A stretch of DNA of 64,000 nt from Lindgomyces ingoldianus (taxonomy: Eukaryota; Ascomycota; Dothideomycetes; Pleosporales; Lindgomycetaceae), in NCBI RefSeq assembly GCF_010093535.1, contig NW_022985183.1:918051-982050 (forward strand), read 5' to 3'. Below are positions 34,001-47,379 of this stretch, one piece after another (positions within the stretch are counted from its first letter, which is position 1; each line of letters begins with the position of its first letter). Made by a program: the position numbers and the translations under genes. The notes under the pieces were generated by a model. The model had not been told where the DNA came from. It searched no databases and saw only the letters and a list, made by a program, of their open reading frames with translations.

Positions 34001-35650
34001 AGATGCCTTTATAAAGCAATCCTAAAACATCCTTGCTTAAAAAGAAGTGTAAAAGGCTTAATACTAAACTCTACTTTAACCTAAGCTATTTTTAGACCTT
34101 AACCTAAACAAAATAGATTAGATAATTAATTAGATTATTACTAATAAGTATCTAAATAATAAATTTATCTAAGAAACCTTAGACCTGCTCTAAAACAGCG
34201 CTAGTTAGTTAAAAAAGGTAACACTAGCTAACTATAAAAACTAAAATAGTAAGCTGTATTACTGTAACTAACTTATAATCCTTAATTTTAACAAACTAAG
34301 AATTAAACTACTCTAAATTATACATAACTTGCCTGTTAGAGAACACCTAGGCAGAGGAAAGACTCTTAACCTACTACAGAGAGAGTACTACTAGCCCCGC
34401 ATGTTCTATACTGTACGCTAATACGTATTATGTTGCTATACTTACTGTAAAGTAAAAGCCTTTTAAGAAAGGTATAATAGCCTACTTAAACTGCTCCTAA
34501 TCTCTAAACAAGCTTAGAAAGACATATTAATTAATTTTATTATAAACCTACCTCTATCTAAAAAGTATATAAATATTATAGTAGTTATTAATTACTTAAC
34601 TAAGTATTAACACTTAATACTATATTCCTCTATAACTGCCCCTAATATAGCCTAGTTATTCTACTAATACGTATAGGTTTACTATAGCCTGCCTAACATA
34701 ATTATATTAGACAGAGGTACGCAGTTTGTCTTAGCCTTCTAGAATAAACTCTATAAACAGCTCTAAATTATCCTCTATTTATCTATAGCTTTTTACCTAG
34801 AGACTAACAGCTAGACTAAAAACATAAACGCTATAATAAAATAAGTCCTATAAGTGTACACAAACTACTAGTAGGACAACTAGGTAAAATAGTTAGCTAT
34901 AGCATAGTTTAAAGCTAATAACATAACATCTAAATTAATATAAGTATCCCTGTTCTTAGCAAACTATAGATACTACCCCTAAATAAAATTTAAACTACTT
35001 ATAAATACCCCTTAACTAACTTATTAATTTATATAAGTAATAGATGTAAACAAACTTATTAATAAAATTTAAAATATATTTAAATATGTTTATAAAAAGC
35101 TTACATAGGCTTAAGCTTTTTAACAAGAGTACATAAACTAATTCTAAACCTCTGCCCCTGTGTATGCAGCTGGCAAGAAGGTCTAGCTAGACGCTAGAAA
35201 TATCTAAATAAACTAATAATTAAAGAAACTTAATTAGAAGAACCTTAGCCTCTTTACAGTAGCCTATATAGTCTTATTGCATGCTTACTAATTAATTCTA
35301 CCTAACAGCATAAAGATACACCCTATGTTCCACGTATTGTTGCTGCGCTAAGCAGCCTCTAAATCTAACTATCTACCTAGACAGCTAAACCTGCTACTTA
35401 AACCTATTATTATAAATAACAAACTAGAATATGTTGTAGAAGACATTAAATAGATCTAGTTTAATAAAAAAAAATGTATCTATAAATACTTTATAAAATA
35501 GACTAGATACAACAAACTGTTGTAGGAACCTGCAGAAGCCCTGCAAAAGAACTCTGCAGTAACTTAATTCTACGCCTAATACCTATCTAAACTAAACCTA
35601 TACCCTAACAAAGACAACCTAATGCTAGAACTACTAATGTAAAGGATTCC
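31090..35650 (+). pseudogene. gag-pol remnant of gypsy copy B
   Basis: Same domain order as copy A. The RT active site near 33219-33245 reads Y-I-N-N-I-L-I-Y-S (both Asp to Asn). The integrase core lies around 34300-35000, with L-D-R-G-T-Q-F near 34710 in which the Gln codon is still CAG, unlike copy A. Many stops; no product expected. Confidence 0.85.
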
Positions 35651-35673
35651 CTTCTTAATAAGGGGGGGGGTAC

Positions 35674-35991
35674 TGTTATAGTATCCTCCCTAGATCTTAG
35701 ACATAACTGTATTAGACATGTACTAGAGTATTATTAGTGCATGTCTAACATAAACATAACATAACATAGACATAAACTTAAGCATAAACTGCCTTAACAC
35801 TAACTAAACTTAGAATAGGCTTAATTTATACCTAAAGTGCTTAGACTTCTAAGCTAAGTATTTAATTACTAATTTCCTTCTAAACCTTTCTGTTCCTCAC
35901 ACAACGTCTTGTACCTACTATAATACCTCACGTAGTAATTAAACTAGACCTCCGCGAAGCTCTATAACCTTACTCGTGCATAATCGTGACA
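35674..35991 (+). repeat. 3' LTR of gypsy copy B
   Basis: 318 bp, TGTTATAG to TCGTGACA. The terminal part keeps CpG and CpA sites (CACACAACGTC, CTCCGCGAAG). Confidence 0.95.
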
Positions 35992-35996
35992 GCCTT

Positions 35997-37120
35997 TAAG
36001 TAAATTTAGGTTAAATATAGTAAAGTAGCACTTTTTATTTATATTAACAACAAGAACATATTATAAAGGCCTAGTTTTTTTATATTTATAGTTAATAAAG
36101 TTTTTATTCTACTGCCTAGATTTATTTTTATACTAGTTAAGTTTTAATAAAAACTAGCTTATAAAGTTAAAAAAGCTTAAAATGCTATAAAGTTTAGTAT
36201 AGTGTTTACTTAGAAACACTTTCTTAATACTAGTGTTTTACTATAGTAATAATATTTTAATATATATAGGCTAGGCTTCTACACTTTTTTTATAGTATTA
36301 TAGATAGTGTTTGTGCGCTTTATTAGTAACAGTTCTTTAAGCAACATATAAAAAAAAGTAATAAAGACTTATTATTAAATTTAACTACTTTTTAGTAAGG
36401 TAGCATTTTTTCCACTCTTTTAAGACTTACTTTAAAAGATAAAGATAACTAAGTTATGTTATAAGCTGCGCGCGCTTTCTAATTACATGCAGCCTATTAT
36501 AAGCGCATTTATAAGTAAGCAGCAGTTACTGCTGTCTCTATAGGCGTCTTATCTGCAGAGGAGGCGCCTGTCTCTATTAGCCCTAGAGGTCTATGTCTGC
36601 TGTCTATATTAAAGTTATCTACTATATTATGTTTTATAACTATAAATATGTTATTTTTATTACTACATATACTATTAGATCTTTTGTTTTTACTTAATGT
36701 TACTATGTAGTATAATAATAGTAGCTAACTTAGTCTAGCACTTATAACTAAAAGCGCCTTTTTTTTATCTTTATTTATTAAAACCTTATTATATAGATAA
36801 GTGTTATTTAATATTACTTTCTTAGCTATAAATATATAGTTATGTAGAGTCTAATCTAATAGTATATTATAAAAGCAGTGTAGGTCTTAGCTTACTAAGA
36901 GTAGAGTTAAAGGAGGACTAGTGCAGCTATATTAGATAGAGGATTATAGTAATAGTAGAGCATAGAGGTGTGTATTACTAACCTTAAAGGCATAGTGTTT
37001 AAGGCTATTTTAGCAGTTATTTTAAAAAGAGGGTAATAAAAGTTATTATGTAAGTTATAAAGCTTATCTAGGCGCACTAGAAGCAAGTTAGCTAGCGCTA
37101 GAAGTAATAGATAGTGTAAG
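35997..37120. other. AT-rich spacer with a slightly GC-richer patch
   Basis: No gene found. 36465-36600 is less AT-rich and contains GGCGCC and related short motifs, possibly a remnant of an older element. It ends at GTAAG, the left duplication of copy C. Confidence 0.55.
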
Positions 37121-37438
37121 TGTCACGGTATCCTCCCCGGATCCCAGACATAACCGTATTAGACGCGTACTAGAGTATTATTAGTGCACGTCTAACACAA
37201 ACACAACACAACACAGACATAAACTTAAGCATAAACTGCCTTAACACTAACTAAACCTAAAACAGGCTTAATTTATACCTAAAGTGCTTAGACTTTTAAG
37301 CTAAGTATTTAATTACTAATTTTCTTCTAAACCTTCTTATTTCTTACATAATGTCTTATACCTACTATAATACTTTATGTAGTAATTAAACTAGACCTCT
37401 GTAAAGCTTTATAACCTTACTTATGCATAATTATAACA
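37121..37438 (+). repeat. 5' LTR of gypsy copy C
   Basis: 318 bp, TGTCACGG to TTATAACA. Confidence 0.95.
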
Positions 37439-37879
37439 TTATGTTGTGTTAAAACTCTAGCTAAGAATAGCCTCTAAATCTAATTTAATAAGCTTAGTAC
37501 TTATATAACTCTAAGCTATTAAAGTAAGCTAAAAAGCCTTTTAAAAAGCACTTACTTTATAAAAAAGCTACTATGTTATAAGCTTTAAAGCTTTTTAAAA
37601 AGACTTTAAAAAACAGCTTTACATTATTAAGTAGTTTATTTCTACCTTAACTTTTATTATAGTAGTAGAAACTAAAAACTTACTAGCTTTAAAGCTTACT
37701 TAGAAGTCTAGAGATAGCTTAACTTTCTCTTACCTAATGCTACTTACAACCTATAACTTTTCTAACTTAGTAATAAAATCTAACTAACTCTCTAATCTCC
37801 TACTGTTTAATAAAAAATAGAAAGACCTACCTTTTTTTCTACATAAGCTTTAATATAAACTAGAAGGAAATATAGACTA

Positions 37880-40800
37880 ATTCCCCTCTAAACACTCTTA
37901 GTTACTATATGCCTACTTTTAACTTAACTATAACATAACAGCTTTAATTAACTTACTAATAAATAAAAATATTATTAACTTAGATTAATTTACAGTGTTC
38001 TTATAAGTAACTTATAAAGACCTAAATAAAAAGTTAACAGCCTTAAGTTACCTAAACACTTTATAATAAAAAAAAAAGCTTTACTTTACACTTTACTAAG
38101 TTCTACTAACTTACATCTAATATAGGCCTAAATAAGATAGGTCTAATTATAGCCCTATATAACTCCCTCTTAACTAAACTATAACGCGCTATAGTAGGAG
38201 AACCCCTTCTAAACAACCTTAACATGTATGCAAACCTAATTACTACCTATAATAATAACATAAGGTTCCTCTCTATACAAGCCCTAATACGCCCCTAAAC
38301 TAGCGCAGTTACAAATAAAAACCCTAATATAATAAAAATTAATTTAAATTATGCTCTAGTTAGTTCTAGAAAGCGTAAAGATTATAAAAAAAAAAGTTAA
38401 TGTTTTAAGTGTAGTAAGCATAGTTATATCTTTTAAAACTACTTTATTCCTCTTTTTTAAGTCTACATAAGTAGCGCTGCTAGTACTTATTAAAGATTTT
38501 TACTATTTTAATTATATTTTTGCAAAAGCTTTAACTTATATTTAAGCCTTAATCTCTTTTACTACTTTTAACATAGCTGCAGCTATAGCAGTAGAAGCCT
38601 GTAAAAAGGCTTATTCTAGGGCTAAGTTGCTCTCTAGAACTAATTTAACACTAAATCTTTGCTAACCTATAAGCTAAGTCCCTTACTAATAACTAAAAGT
38701 ACTAAGTTAATATTTTTATATATTTATAATAAAAAACTATATTAGCTTTAATATAAGCTTTTATTAACTTAGAAGTAAACAGCATAGGTTATATTAATAA
38801 AGAACTAGCATATAAACTAAATCTTTAATTAATACTGCTTACCTAAATAATTTACCTAACTAGATTTAATAAAAAACAACTTAAAAAAGGTTCTATCTTT
38901 TATACTATAACTATTATAATTACTTACTAACACTATAAAGAGCAGATTAAACTTTATGTAATAAACATAAGATATTATAACCTAATTCTAGAACAACTAT
39001 AGCTGTATTAGCATAAAGTTGCTTTTAATTACTAAAAGTAAGTTTTAAACTTTAACTCTTTTTAATGCTAAAATATATGCTTACACTTACACTTAAATAA
39101 CACTTAAATAGCACTTAATATAGAAAGTTTTTAAACTTACTTTTTAATAACCTAGAGAAGAACTACTTAAGTAAGGCTAATAAGCTAGGCCTCTTACTAA
39201 GATAGGCTATATAAAATAATTTAATAACTGCTTAAACCTAAAGAAAAAGAAGCCTTTAAGAAACTTTTACTTACTTAATTTAGACATAAACTAGGACTTA
39301 AACAGCAGATAAACATCTGCTACATAGAACCTGCCCTATTTGTAACTCTAGCTTAATAACTAGATTATAAAATCTACGTAGTTATAATTTCTAATATAAA
39401 CTAAGCTTTAGCTCTCTAAAAACACACTAACTTAAAAATAATAGTCTTTTAAGACTACTATAACTTGTTATATATTTTTTTTTAAAACAAGTTTAATAAG
39501 CTTTTAATATAACATTTATATAATTACTAAATAACTTTTAAGCCTAGTAAATAACCTAGTTATAGGCTACTATATAAAATGTTGCTAAATAAATTAAAAG
39601 TGCTCTAAAAATACTTTAATAAAAACCTAAAAAAAAAGTTTATTTAAGCTAGCTTTTTACTAGTAGTGTTACTTATACTATTTATAAAAAAACCTAGAGG
39701 TAGGCTTTAATTCTATGTTAACTACTAAGGACTAAACACTATTACTATTAAAAACTAATACTTAATTTCTTTTTTATAAAAAACCCTAAGCTAACTAAGT
39801 AAAGTAAAGTATTTTATAAAGTTAAATATTATTACTGCCTTTAATAAGCTAAGAATAGTAAAGAGTAATAAGTAGCTAATAGCGTTTTAGACCTAATATA
39901 AACTATTTAAGTACCTAGTAATGCCTTTTAGCTTAGCTAACACGCTTAGTACTTTTTAACATTTTATAAACAACTTGCTCTAACCCTACCTAAACATGTT
40001 CTGCACTATGTATATTAATAATATTCTAATCTATAGTAATAGCCTTTTAAAGCACAAACAGCATGTACGCCTAGTGCTAAAGGCTATAAAAGAAGTAGGT
40101 CTATAACTTAACATAGACAAATGTAAGTTCTACTAATTAAAGGTTATGTATTTAGAATATGTAATCTCTATAGATAGCATTTAAATAGACCTTATTAAAG
40201 TTTAAACTATGCTAAATTAGTAATACCTAAAAGACATAAAAAATATTTAAGCCTTTATAAAATTTACTAACTTTTACTAATAATTTATTAATAACTTTTT
40301 ACAGCTAGTAAGCCTTATAATTACACTTACTAAAAAAAAAGTCTAATTTAACTTTAACTTAAATTACTAACAGTTTTTTAACTAGCTAAAAAAAGCCTTT
40401 ACTAAAGCTTTAATACTCTGCTACTTTAACTTTAAACTACTAATACTTATAAAAGCTAATGCCTTAGACTATGTAGTAGCAGGAGTTCTTTTCTAGACTA
40501 AGCTAGACAGGACTATTAAGCCTATTACATACTTCTTAAAAAAAATAAGTCTTATAGAAGGTAATTATAAGATTTATAATAAAAAATTACTTGCTATAGT
40601 ATGCTGCTTTAAATAATAGCAACCTAAACTAGAAAGTGCAGCGCATCTAATATAGGTTCTATCTAACTATAAGAACTTATAGTACTTTATAACTATAAAA
40701 TAACTTAGCTACTAATAAGCCTATTAGTTTAAATACTTATTTTATTTTAATTTTAAAATTACTTATTATTTTAGTTAAGATAGAGAGAAACTAAATGCCT

Positions 40801-42440
40801 TTATAAGGCAATCTTAAAACATTTCTACTTAAAAAGAAGTGTAAAAAGCTTAACACTAAACTTTACTTTAACTTAAGCTATTTTTAGACTTTAACTTAAA
40901 TAAAATAAATTAGATAATTAATTAAATTAATACTAATAAGTATTTAAATAATAAATTTATTTAAGAAACTTTAGACTTACTCTAAAACAGCGCTAGTTAG
41001 TTAAAGAAGGTAACACTAGCTAACTATAAAAACTAAAATAGTAAGCTATATTACTATAACTAACTTATAATTTCTAATTTTAATAAACTAAGAATTAAAC
41101 TACTTTAAATTATACACAACTTGCCTGTTAGAGGACACCTAGGCAGAGGAAAGACTCTTAACCTACTACAGAGAGAGTACTACTAGCCCTGCATGTTCTA
41201 TACTGTATGCTAATATGTATTATGTTGCTATACTTACTATAAAGTAAAGGCCTTTTAAAAAAGGTATAATAGCCTACTTAAACTGCTTCTAATCTCTAAA
41301 TAAGCTTAGAAAGACATATTAATTAATTTTATTATAAACCTACCTTTATCTAAAGGGTACATAAATATTATAGTAGTTGTTAATTACTTAACTAAGTATT
41401 AACACTTAATACTATGTTCTTTTATAACTGCCTCTAATATAGCCTAGTTATTCTACTAATACATATAAGTTTACTATAGCCTGCCTAACATAATTATATT
41501 AGACAGAGGTACGCAGTTTGTCTTAGCCTTCTAGGACAAACTTTATAAATAGCTCTAAATTGTCCTCTATCTATTTACAGCTTTTTACCTAGAGACTAAC
41601 AGCTAGACTAAGAACGTAAACGCTGTAATAAAATAAGTCCTATAAGTGTACATAAACTACTAGTAAAATAACTAGGTAAAATAGTTAGCTATAGCATAGT
41701 TTAAAGCTAATAACATAACATCTAAATTAATATAAGTATCCCTGTTCTTAGTAAACTATAAATACTACCCCTAAATAAAATTTAAACTACTTATAAATAC
41801 CCTCTAACTAACTTATTAATCTATATAAGTAATAGACATAAATAGACTTATTAACAAAATCTAAAATATATCTAAATATGTTTATAAAAAGCTTACATAG
41901 GCTTAAGCTTTTTAATAAAAGTACATAAACTAATCCTAAACTCCTGCCCTTGCGTATGCAGCTAGTAAGAAGGTCTAGCTAGACGCTAGAAATATCTAAA
42001 TAAACTAATAATTAAAAAAACTTAATTAGAAGAACTTTAGCCTCTTTACAGTAGCCTATATAGTTTTATTACACACTTACTAATTAATCCTACCTAACAG
42101 CATAAAGATACACCCTGTGTTCTATGTATTATTGCTGCGCTAAGCAGCCTCTAAATCTAACTATCTACTTAGACAGCTAAACCTGCTACCTAAACCTGTT
42201 ATTATAAATAATAAACTAAAATATGTTATAAAAGATGTTAAATAGATCTAGTTTAATAAGAAAAAACATATTTATAAATACTTTATAAAATAAACTAGAT
42301 ACAACAAACTGTTGTAGGAACCTATAGAAGCCTTGCAAAAGAACTCTGCAGTAACCTAATTCTACGCCTAATACTTATCTAAACTAAACTTATACCCTAA
42401 CAAAGACAACTTAATGCTAGAACTACTAATGTAAAGGATT
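37880..42440 (+). pseudogene. gag-pol remnant of gypsy copy C
   Basis: Colinear with copies A and B. The RT active site near 40011-40037 is Y-I-N-N-I-L-I-Y-S. The integrase region around 41090-41790 includes L-D-R-G-T-Q-F near 41500 (Gln codon CAG). Not functional. Confidence 0.85.
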
Positions 42441-42465
42441 CCCTTCCTAATAAGGGGGGGGGTAC

Positions 42466-42783
42466 TGTTACAGTATCCTCCCTAGATCCTAGACATAACT
42501 GTATTAGATGTATACTAGAGTATTATTAGTGCACGTCTAACATAAACACAACATAACATAGACATAAACTTAAGCATAAACTGCTTTAACACTAACTAAA
42601 CCTAAAATAGGCTTAATTTATACTTAAAGCGCTTAGACTTTTAAGCTAAGTATTTAATTACTAATTTCCTTCTAAACTTTTCTGTTCCTTACACAACGTC
42701 TTGTACCTACTATAATACCTCACGTAGTAATTAAACTAGACCTCCGTGAAGCTCTATAACCTTACTCGTGCATAATCGTGACA
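42466..42783 (+). repeat. 3' LTR of gypsy copy C
   Basis: 318 bp, TGTTACAG to TCGTGACA, preceded by a nine-G tract. Confidence 0.95.
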
Positions 42784-42788
42784 GTAAG

Positions 42789-45700
42789 TTAGTTTTAATT
42801 TAAAACATAATATAGTTTATTATCTAAAGTAAAAAAAAGTAGTAAAAGTAATTAAGTGTAGTAATCTAATTAGTAAGTTTTACTAAGTAACTTACACTAT
42901 AGTAGAGGTTAGTAGTAGAAAGTGTAAGAGAATAAAGAATAGTTAAGCACACTAGTCTTAGTGTTTTATAGTAAAAGCTACAACCTTTCTAGATTAAGTA
43001 GTTTATAATATTAAGTGTGTATGTTATAGCTAATATTTATTCTTGCATTTATAATTACACCTATTATTATAACTTTACGCGCAGTTTTTATTATAATTAT
43101 AGCTTTTTTTACCTTATTTATTTTTTAAGCTAATTTTTTTATAGTTACATTTATATTTACTTTTATAACTACTACCTTTTTTGCAAGTGTTCTTATGCTT
43201 ATAACTTTATGTATAACTATAAATATAGCTATAGTTATAATATTTACTTTATTTACTTTTTTTAAGCTAATTTTATTTTCTTTTTACTTATTTAAGGTGC
43301 TTTATAAATTATATTGTCTTAACATAAATTACACCTCCTAATTAAGCTAGCACCTGCTATACATATAATAGTAACTGCTTTTAACAGCTAGTGTTTTACA
43401 GCATATAAAGATAGGCTGTTCCTCTACTTTCTACTTTTTTTTACTCTTAGGTATTACTTTTAGCACTAACCTTTTGCGCTTTACTTTTAGCATTAACTTA
43501 CTTAATAGCTTTTTACTTTTTACTTTTTACTTTTTACTACTTACTTTTTACTTTTTTATTTAATAGTAAGCTACTGTATATAATCTATACATGTCTAAAA
43601 CTAATAAAGTAAAGTAAATAAGGCATTAACTTACTTTTTAACTTTACTTTTTACCTTTTTAAGCTATTTATCTTAACTACTATCTACCTTACGCTTACTA
43701 GCTATAACTATAGTCTACTATAAAAATGTCTATAAAGTCTGTAAAAAGCACTAGCTACTTATTAGTAAAGTAGATCTTACTAGCATACTATAAGCTTATA
43801 ATACCTCTACTATGCTAGCAATAGCCTACCTAAGAGCTAATAAAAACATACTTAACTTTAGCACTAGTGCTAGAAAAGCTATTATTACTATAAAGCTTAC
43901 AGTAGGCAATAGCGTCTGTGTAGGTGTAGATGTAGTATAGGGCTTCTTTAATATTAATGTTCTTACCTACTTTACACGTAAAAAGCTTACGCGCGCCCTA
44001 GCTAGCTAGAACAACTAGAAGGTGTTCCTTCTTAAAGCTATTATTATATAAAGAGACCTTCTAAACCTTGTTATAGCATGTGTTAGCTACTTTATTAAGT
44101 TTAATATTATCTTTACTATCTACCTTTTTAACACTATTATACTTACTTATTATTAATAAGCCTTTTAGACCTAGAAGAAAATGCTAGCGCCTAGTAGCTA
44201 CTTTATTTTTACTATGTCCTCTTACTTTTTTTATAATCTTACTATATAGTTTAAACTTAACGCTACTAAAGCTTTTAGATGCGTCTTTATTATTAAGTAT
44301 AATTTAAAAAATCTACTTTAGCTACTTACTAAAAAAAGGCTAGTAGCTTAACTTAAAGTTATTATTACTACTTAAATCTTACTAAACTTTATCTAAGCTA
44401 AAAAGTGTAAGTAAGTAAAAAGTATAGCTATAATAGTCTAAATATATATTAAATAATATAGTAACATTAGTAAAAGTAACATGTTTAGTTTAAAGCACAC
44501 ACTTTTATTTTTACTACTTAAGAAGTTACACTAGATAAGCGCTTAACAGCTCTAGGCCTAGAGGGCTGCACATAAAATAAGTAAGCTCTAATGCTGCAGT
44601 CACCTCTACTAGGCTATAGTAGAGGCTAAGGATCCTAACATCACCCTCCTCTAGGGCTCTAGGCGGCTCTGTGCGCTTGTAGAGAGCCTATAGACTATAG
44701 CAGCTAGTCTTATAAGTTAGTTTTCCTAGAAGATGTTACCTTCTATCTTATTTTATGCAGATTATGCTTAGGCTAGTGTTCTTATTAAGCTGCAGCGTAA
44801 GTAAATAAACTAGTTTAAGAGTAGAAGCAGTTAGCTTAGGTTAAGTTTTTTATAGTAGTTTCTATATACATAGACTTTTATAATGCTATATAATAGCATT
44901 ATATAGCTAGAATAAATAAATAAATTAGACTAACTTATAAGTACACTATATACTTTTAATATTATGTAACTAAGATAGCTATAACATGTCTATATTAGAC
45001 TAGTTAGTATCTCTAGGGTCTAAAGGCGTATAGAAGATATTATTAACTGCTTTAGTATATGCAGCAGCATAGATAAACTTAGCTTTATTAGAGTTAATTA
45101 ACTCTAAGTTAATAATAATAGAACTTAGTAAAATACTTTAAGCTAGTTAAATAATATTTTAGTTAAATTTTATAACTTTTTTGTTAAGCTTATTAAGACT
45201 TATTTAAATAATATTAAAACTTATTACTACTACATTATACTAAGCATTAGATAAGTAAGAATATATATTTTTTTCTTTTTAAAGCTAACTTACTAGTGTA
45301 AAAACTTCTTAGGTAATAAACTAATAAGTATAATTATTTTTTAACTTCTTACTAAAACTATGCTCTAGGCTAGCTTAAAGATAGGTAGTATATCTACTAG
45401 TTAGTGCTAAGCAGTTAAATGTTAAGTTTACATTATATGTTCTATTCTTTAAGTTCTGCATATCTAGCTTATATGTATAGTTTACATGCTTAAGTATAAA
45501 GTTAATAGCTTTAAATATATTTTCTTACCTAGTAATATTTACTAGACTAGAGGCTAAAATAGCACACTAAAGTTCTAGGTTAGACACCTTATTTATAAGA
45601 AGCTATTGTAAGTGTAGCATTTTAAAATTATAGCGCTATTAGTTGCTACTATAAAACAAGATAATTAATAAATTAACTATTTAGTAAATTAGGCTAATAT

Positions 45701-46080
45701 TACTAAACTTAATAGCACACTTAAGTGTAAAGAATACTTTAATTTCTTAAAAGTATTAATAAAGTGTTATAAGATTACTAGTAATAAAAGCACTACCTTT
45801 TTAAGCCTAGTATGTAAAAATGCTTAGCTAGATACTATTAAGAACCTTTTTATACTACACTAGTATAAGATAATAGATAGCATTATTAACTAGGCCAAGT
45901 AATTTTTTATAGGTAGATGTGTTAAAGTTACTGATTATTTTAGTAAAATAACTTTAATAAGCTATTTTAGTATAAAAGAAAATCTAAGTATTTTAACTTA
46001 ACTAGATAAGCAAAGTAACTAAATAATACTTAATATTATTATAGTTAATACTAGTTTACTTTTAGTAAGTAATATTATAA
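42789..46080. other. AT-rich mutated block, 3.3 kb
   Basis: No terminal repeats or recognisable domains. Small features only: a 7-bp tandem run (TTTTTAC, about four units, 43510-43538), a short palindrome TAATGCTAT/ATAGCATTA at 44881-44901, and a GC-richer patch at about 44540-44700. Probably an old erased element. Confidence 0.55.
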
Positions 46081-46085
46081 AGTAT

Positions 46086-46351
46086 TGTCTGTACGCAGCA
46101 GCAGCGTCGCGGCCTGGATACGAGCGATCACGCACGAGCAGGATCACGTATCTATGTCACATGATGCTCGTGCGCAAACCTCTGTGCGTGAACATCTAGA
46201 TATCCCTCTTTTCCTCTGTATAGAGAAAAAACAAGAAGTAATTAACACTAGTTACCTAACACCCCTGTGCAATATTTACACTATGTAAACCTCTCTATCT
46301 TATACACATTTGCTAACACTAAGTGCTAGCTAGCAGAGAGTCTATTTAACA
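46086..46351 (+). repeat. 5' LTR of copia element G
   Basis: 266 bp. The first ~150 bp are shared with element H LTRs; the remaining ~115 bp are not. A 67-codon open frame inside is carried by the LTR and is not a gene. Confidence 0.94.
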
Positions 46352-47379
46352 CTAATTAGTAGTTTAAATACTGTAAAAAAGAAAGCTCTTTTTATACCTT
46401 TTTATTTAAAAGTTTATGTATAAAAAAAATTCTTTTTCTTACTACTTTAACTATAAATTAGTAAAAGTAAAGATAAAGTCTAATTTACATATAAGTAGCT
46501 GTAAATCTCTATTTAGTTACCTAAGCAAGAGTAAGAAACCTGTCTATATAATACTATTTAGAGGTATTGTACAAATAGTAGTGCTTATTTAACACTAGAA
46601 GGTCTGTTTTATCTTTTTGCACAAGGCTGTTTAGAGGCAGCGTACAACAAGAAGTAAGACAGCGCGCAACAACACATAACTAACTACTATAAAGTAATAA
46701 GCAACGCTAGCTCTATCTATAACTAGCTAGCATAACATATTAATGTATAACTAATACATACCTTTTATAGGCATTTTAGTAAAGACCCTAGTAAAGTAGA
46801 TAAATATTAAAGATTAAGTAAATAAGATTAAACTATTAAATAACACACTTAAAAAAAAGCTTAATTTATACATAGCTAACTTAATTATAAAACTCTACAT
46901 ATTAAGCGTAATAAATGTATGTATGCTTAAGAACTTTTAGAATAACTTTATAAAGTAAAAGCTTATACACTTTAAAGATTTTAGCTAACTATTTTTATAA
47001 AAACTAATTACTACTTTATAGAATAAAGGCATTAGCTTTAAGAAAGACACAATAAAGGCTACTACACTATATAGACTTATAAAAAAAGAATACATGTTTA
47101 CTATCTTACTAAAGCATTATATAAAACTATTACTACTATTACTAGTCTTAACATAACAGAGAATGTCTTTATATAAATTACCTATAGACTTAATACTTTC
47201 TCTATAATTAGTACAACTACCTTATAATAGCTTACTATATAAGAGCACAACTAGGCAGCTACATATTCCTGTAGCTACAGCTTTGCATGAGATTCTCTAA
47301 AGCTTGTACCTACTCTAAATAATTTAATTACTATATAATCTATACTAACTTCTACCTATATAAGATATTACAGTAGAGA

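Larger units (their letters stand above)
30327..35991 (+). mobile_element. Complete RIP-mutated gypsy retrotransposon, family 1 (copy B)
   Basis: 5665 bp, LTRs of 318 bp, flanked by GCCTT (30322-30326 and 35992-35996). Colinear with copies A and C. The G tract before the 3' LTR is intact (nine Gs). Confidence 0.97.
37121..42783 (+). mobile_element. Complete RIP-mutated gypsy retrotransposon, family 1 (copy C)
   Basis: 5663 bp, LTRs of 318 bp, flanked by GTAAG (37116-37120 and 42784-42788). Same orientation as copies A and B. The interior appears slightly more mutated than copy B. Confidence 0.97.

Noticed and set aside
43509..43556. TTTTTAC tandem run as a possible functional element
   Set aside because: Simple low-complexity repeat in AT-rich DNA, best explained by slippage.
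46085..46288. 67-codon open frame, with a related frame at 52003-52257
   Set aside because: Both lie inside the LTRs of copia element G; the similarity is due to the LTR pair, not to a protein gene.
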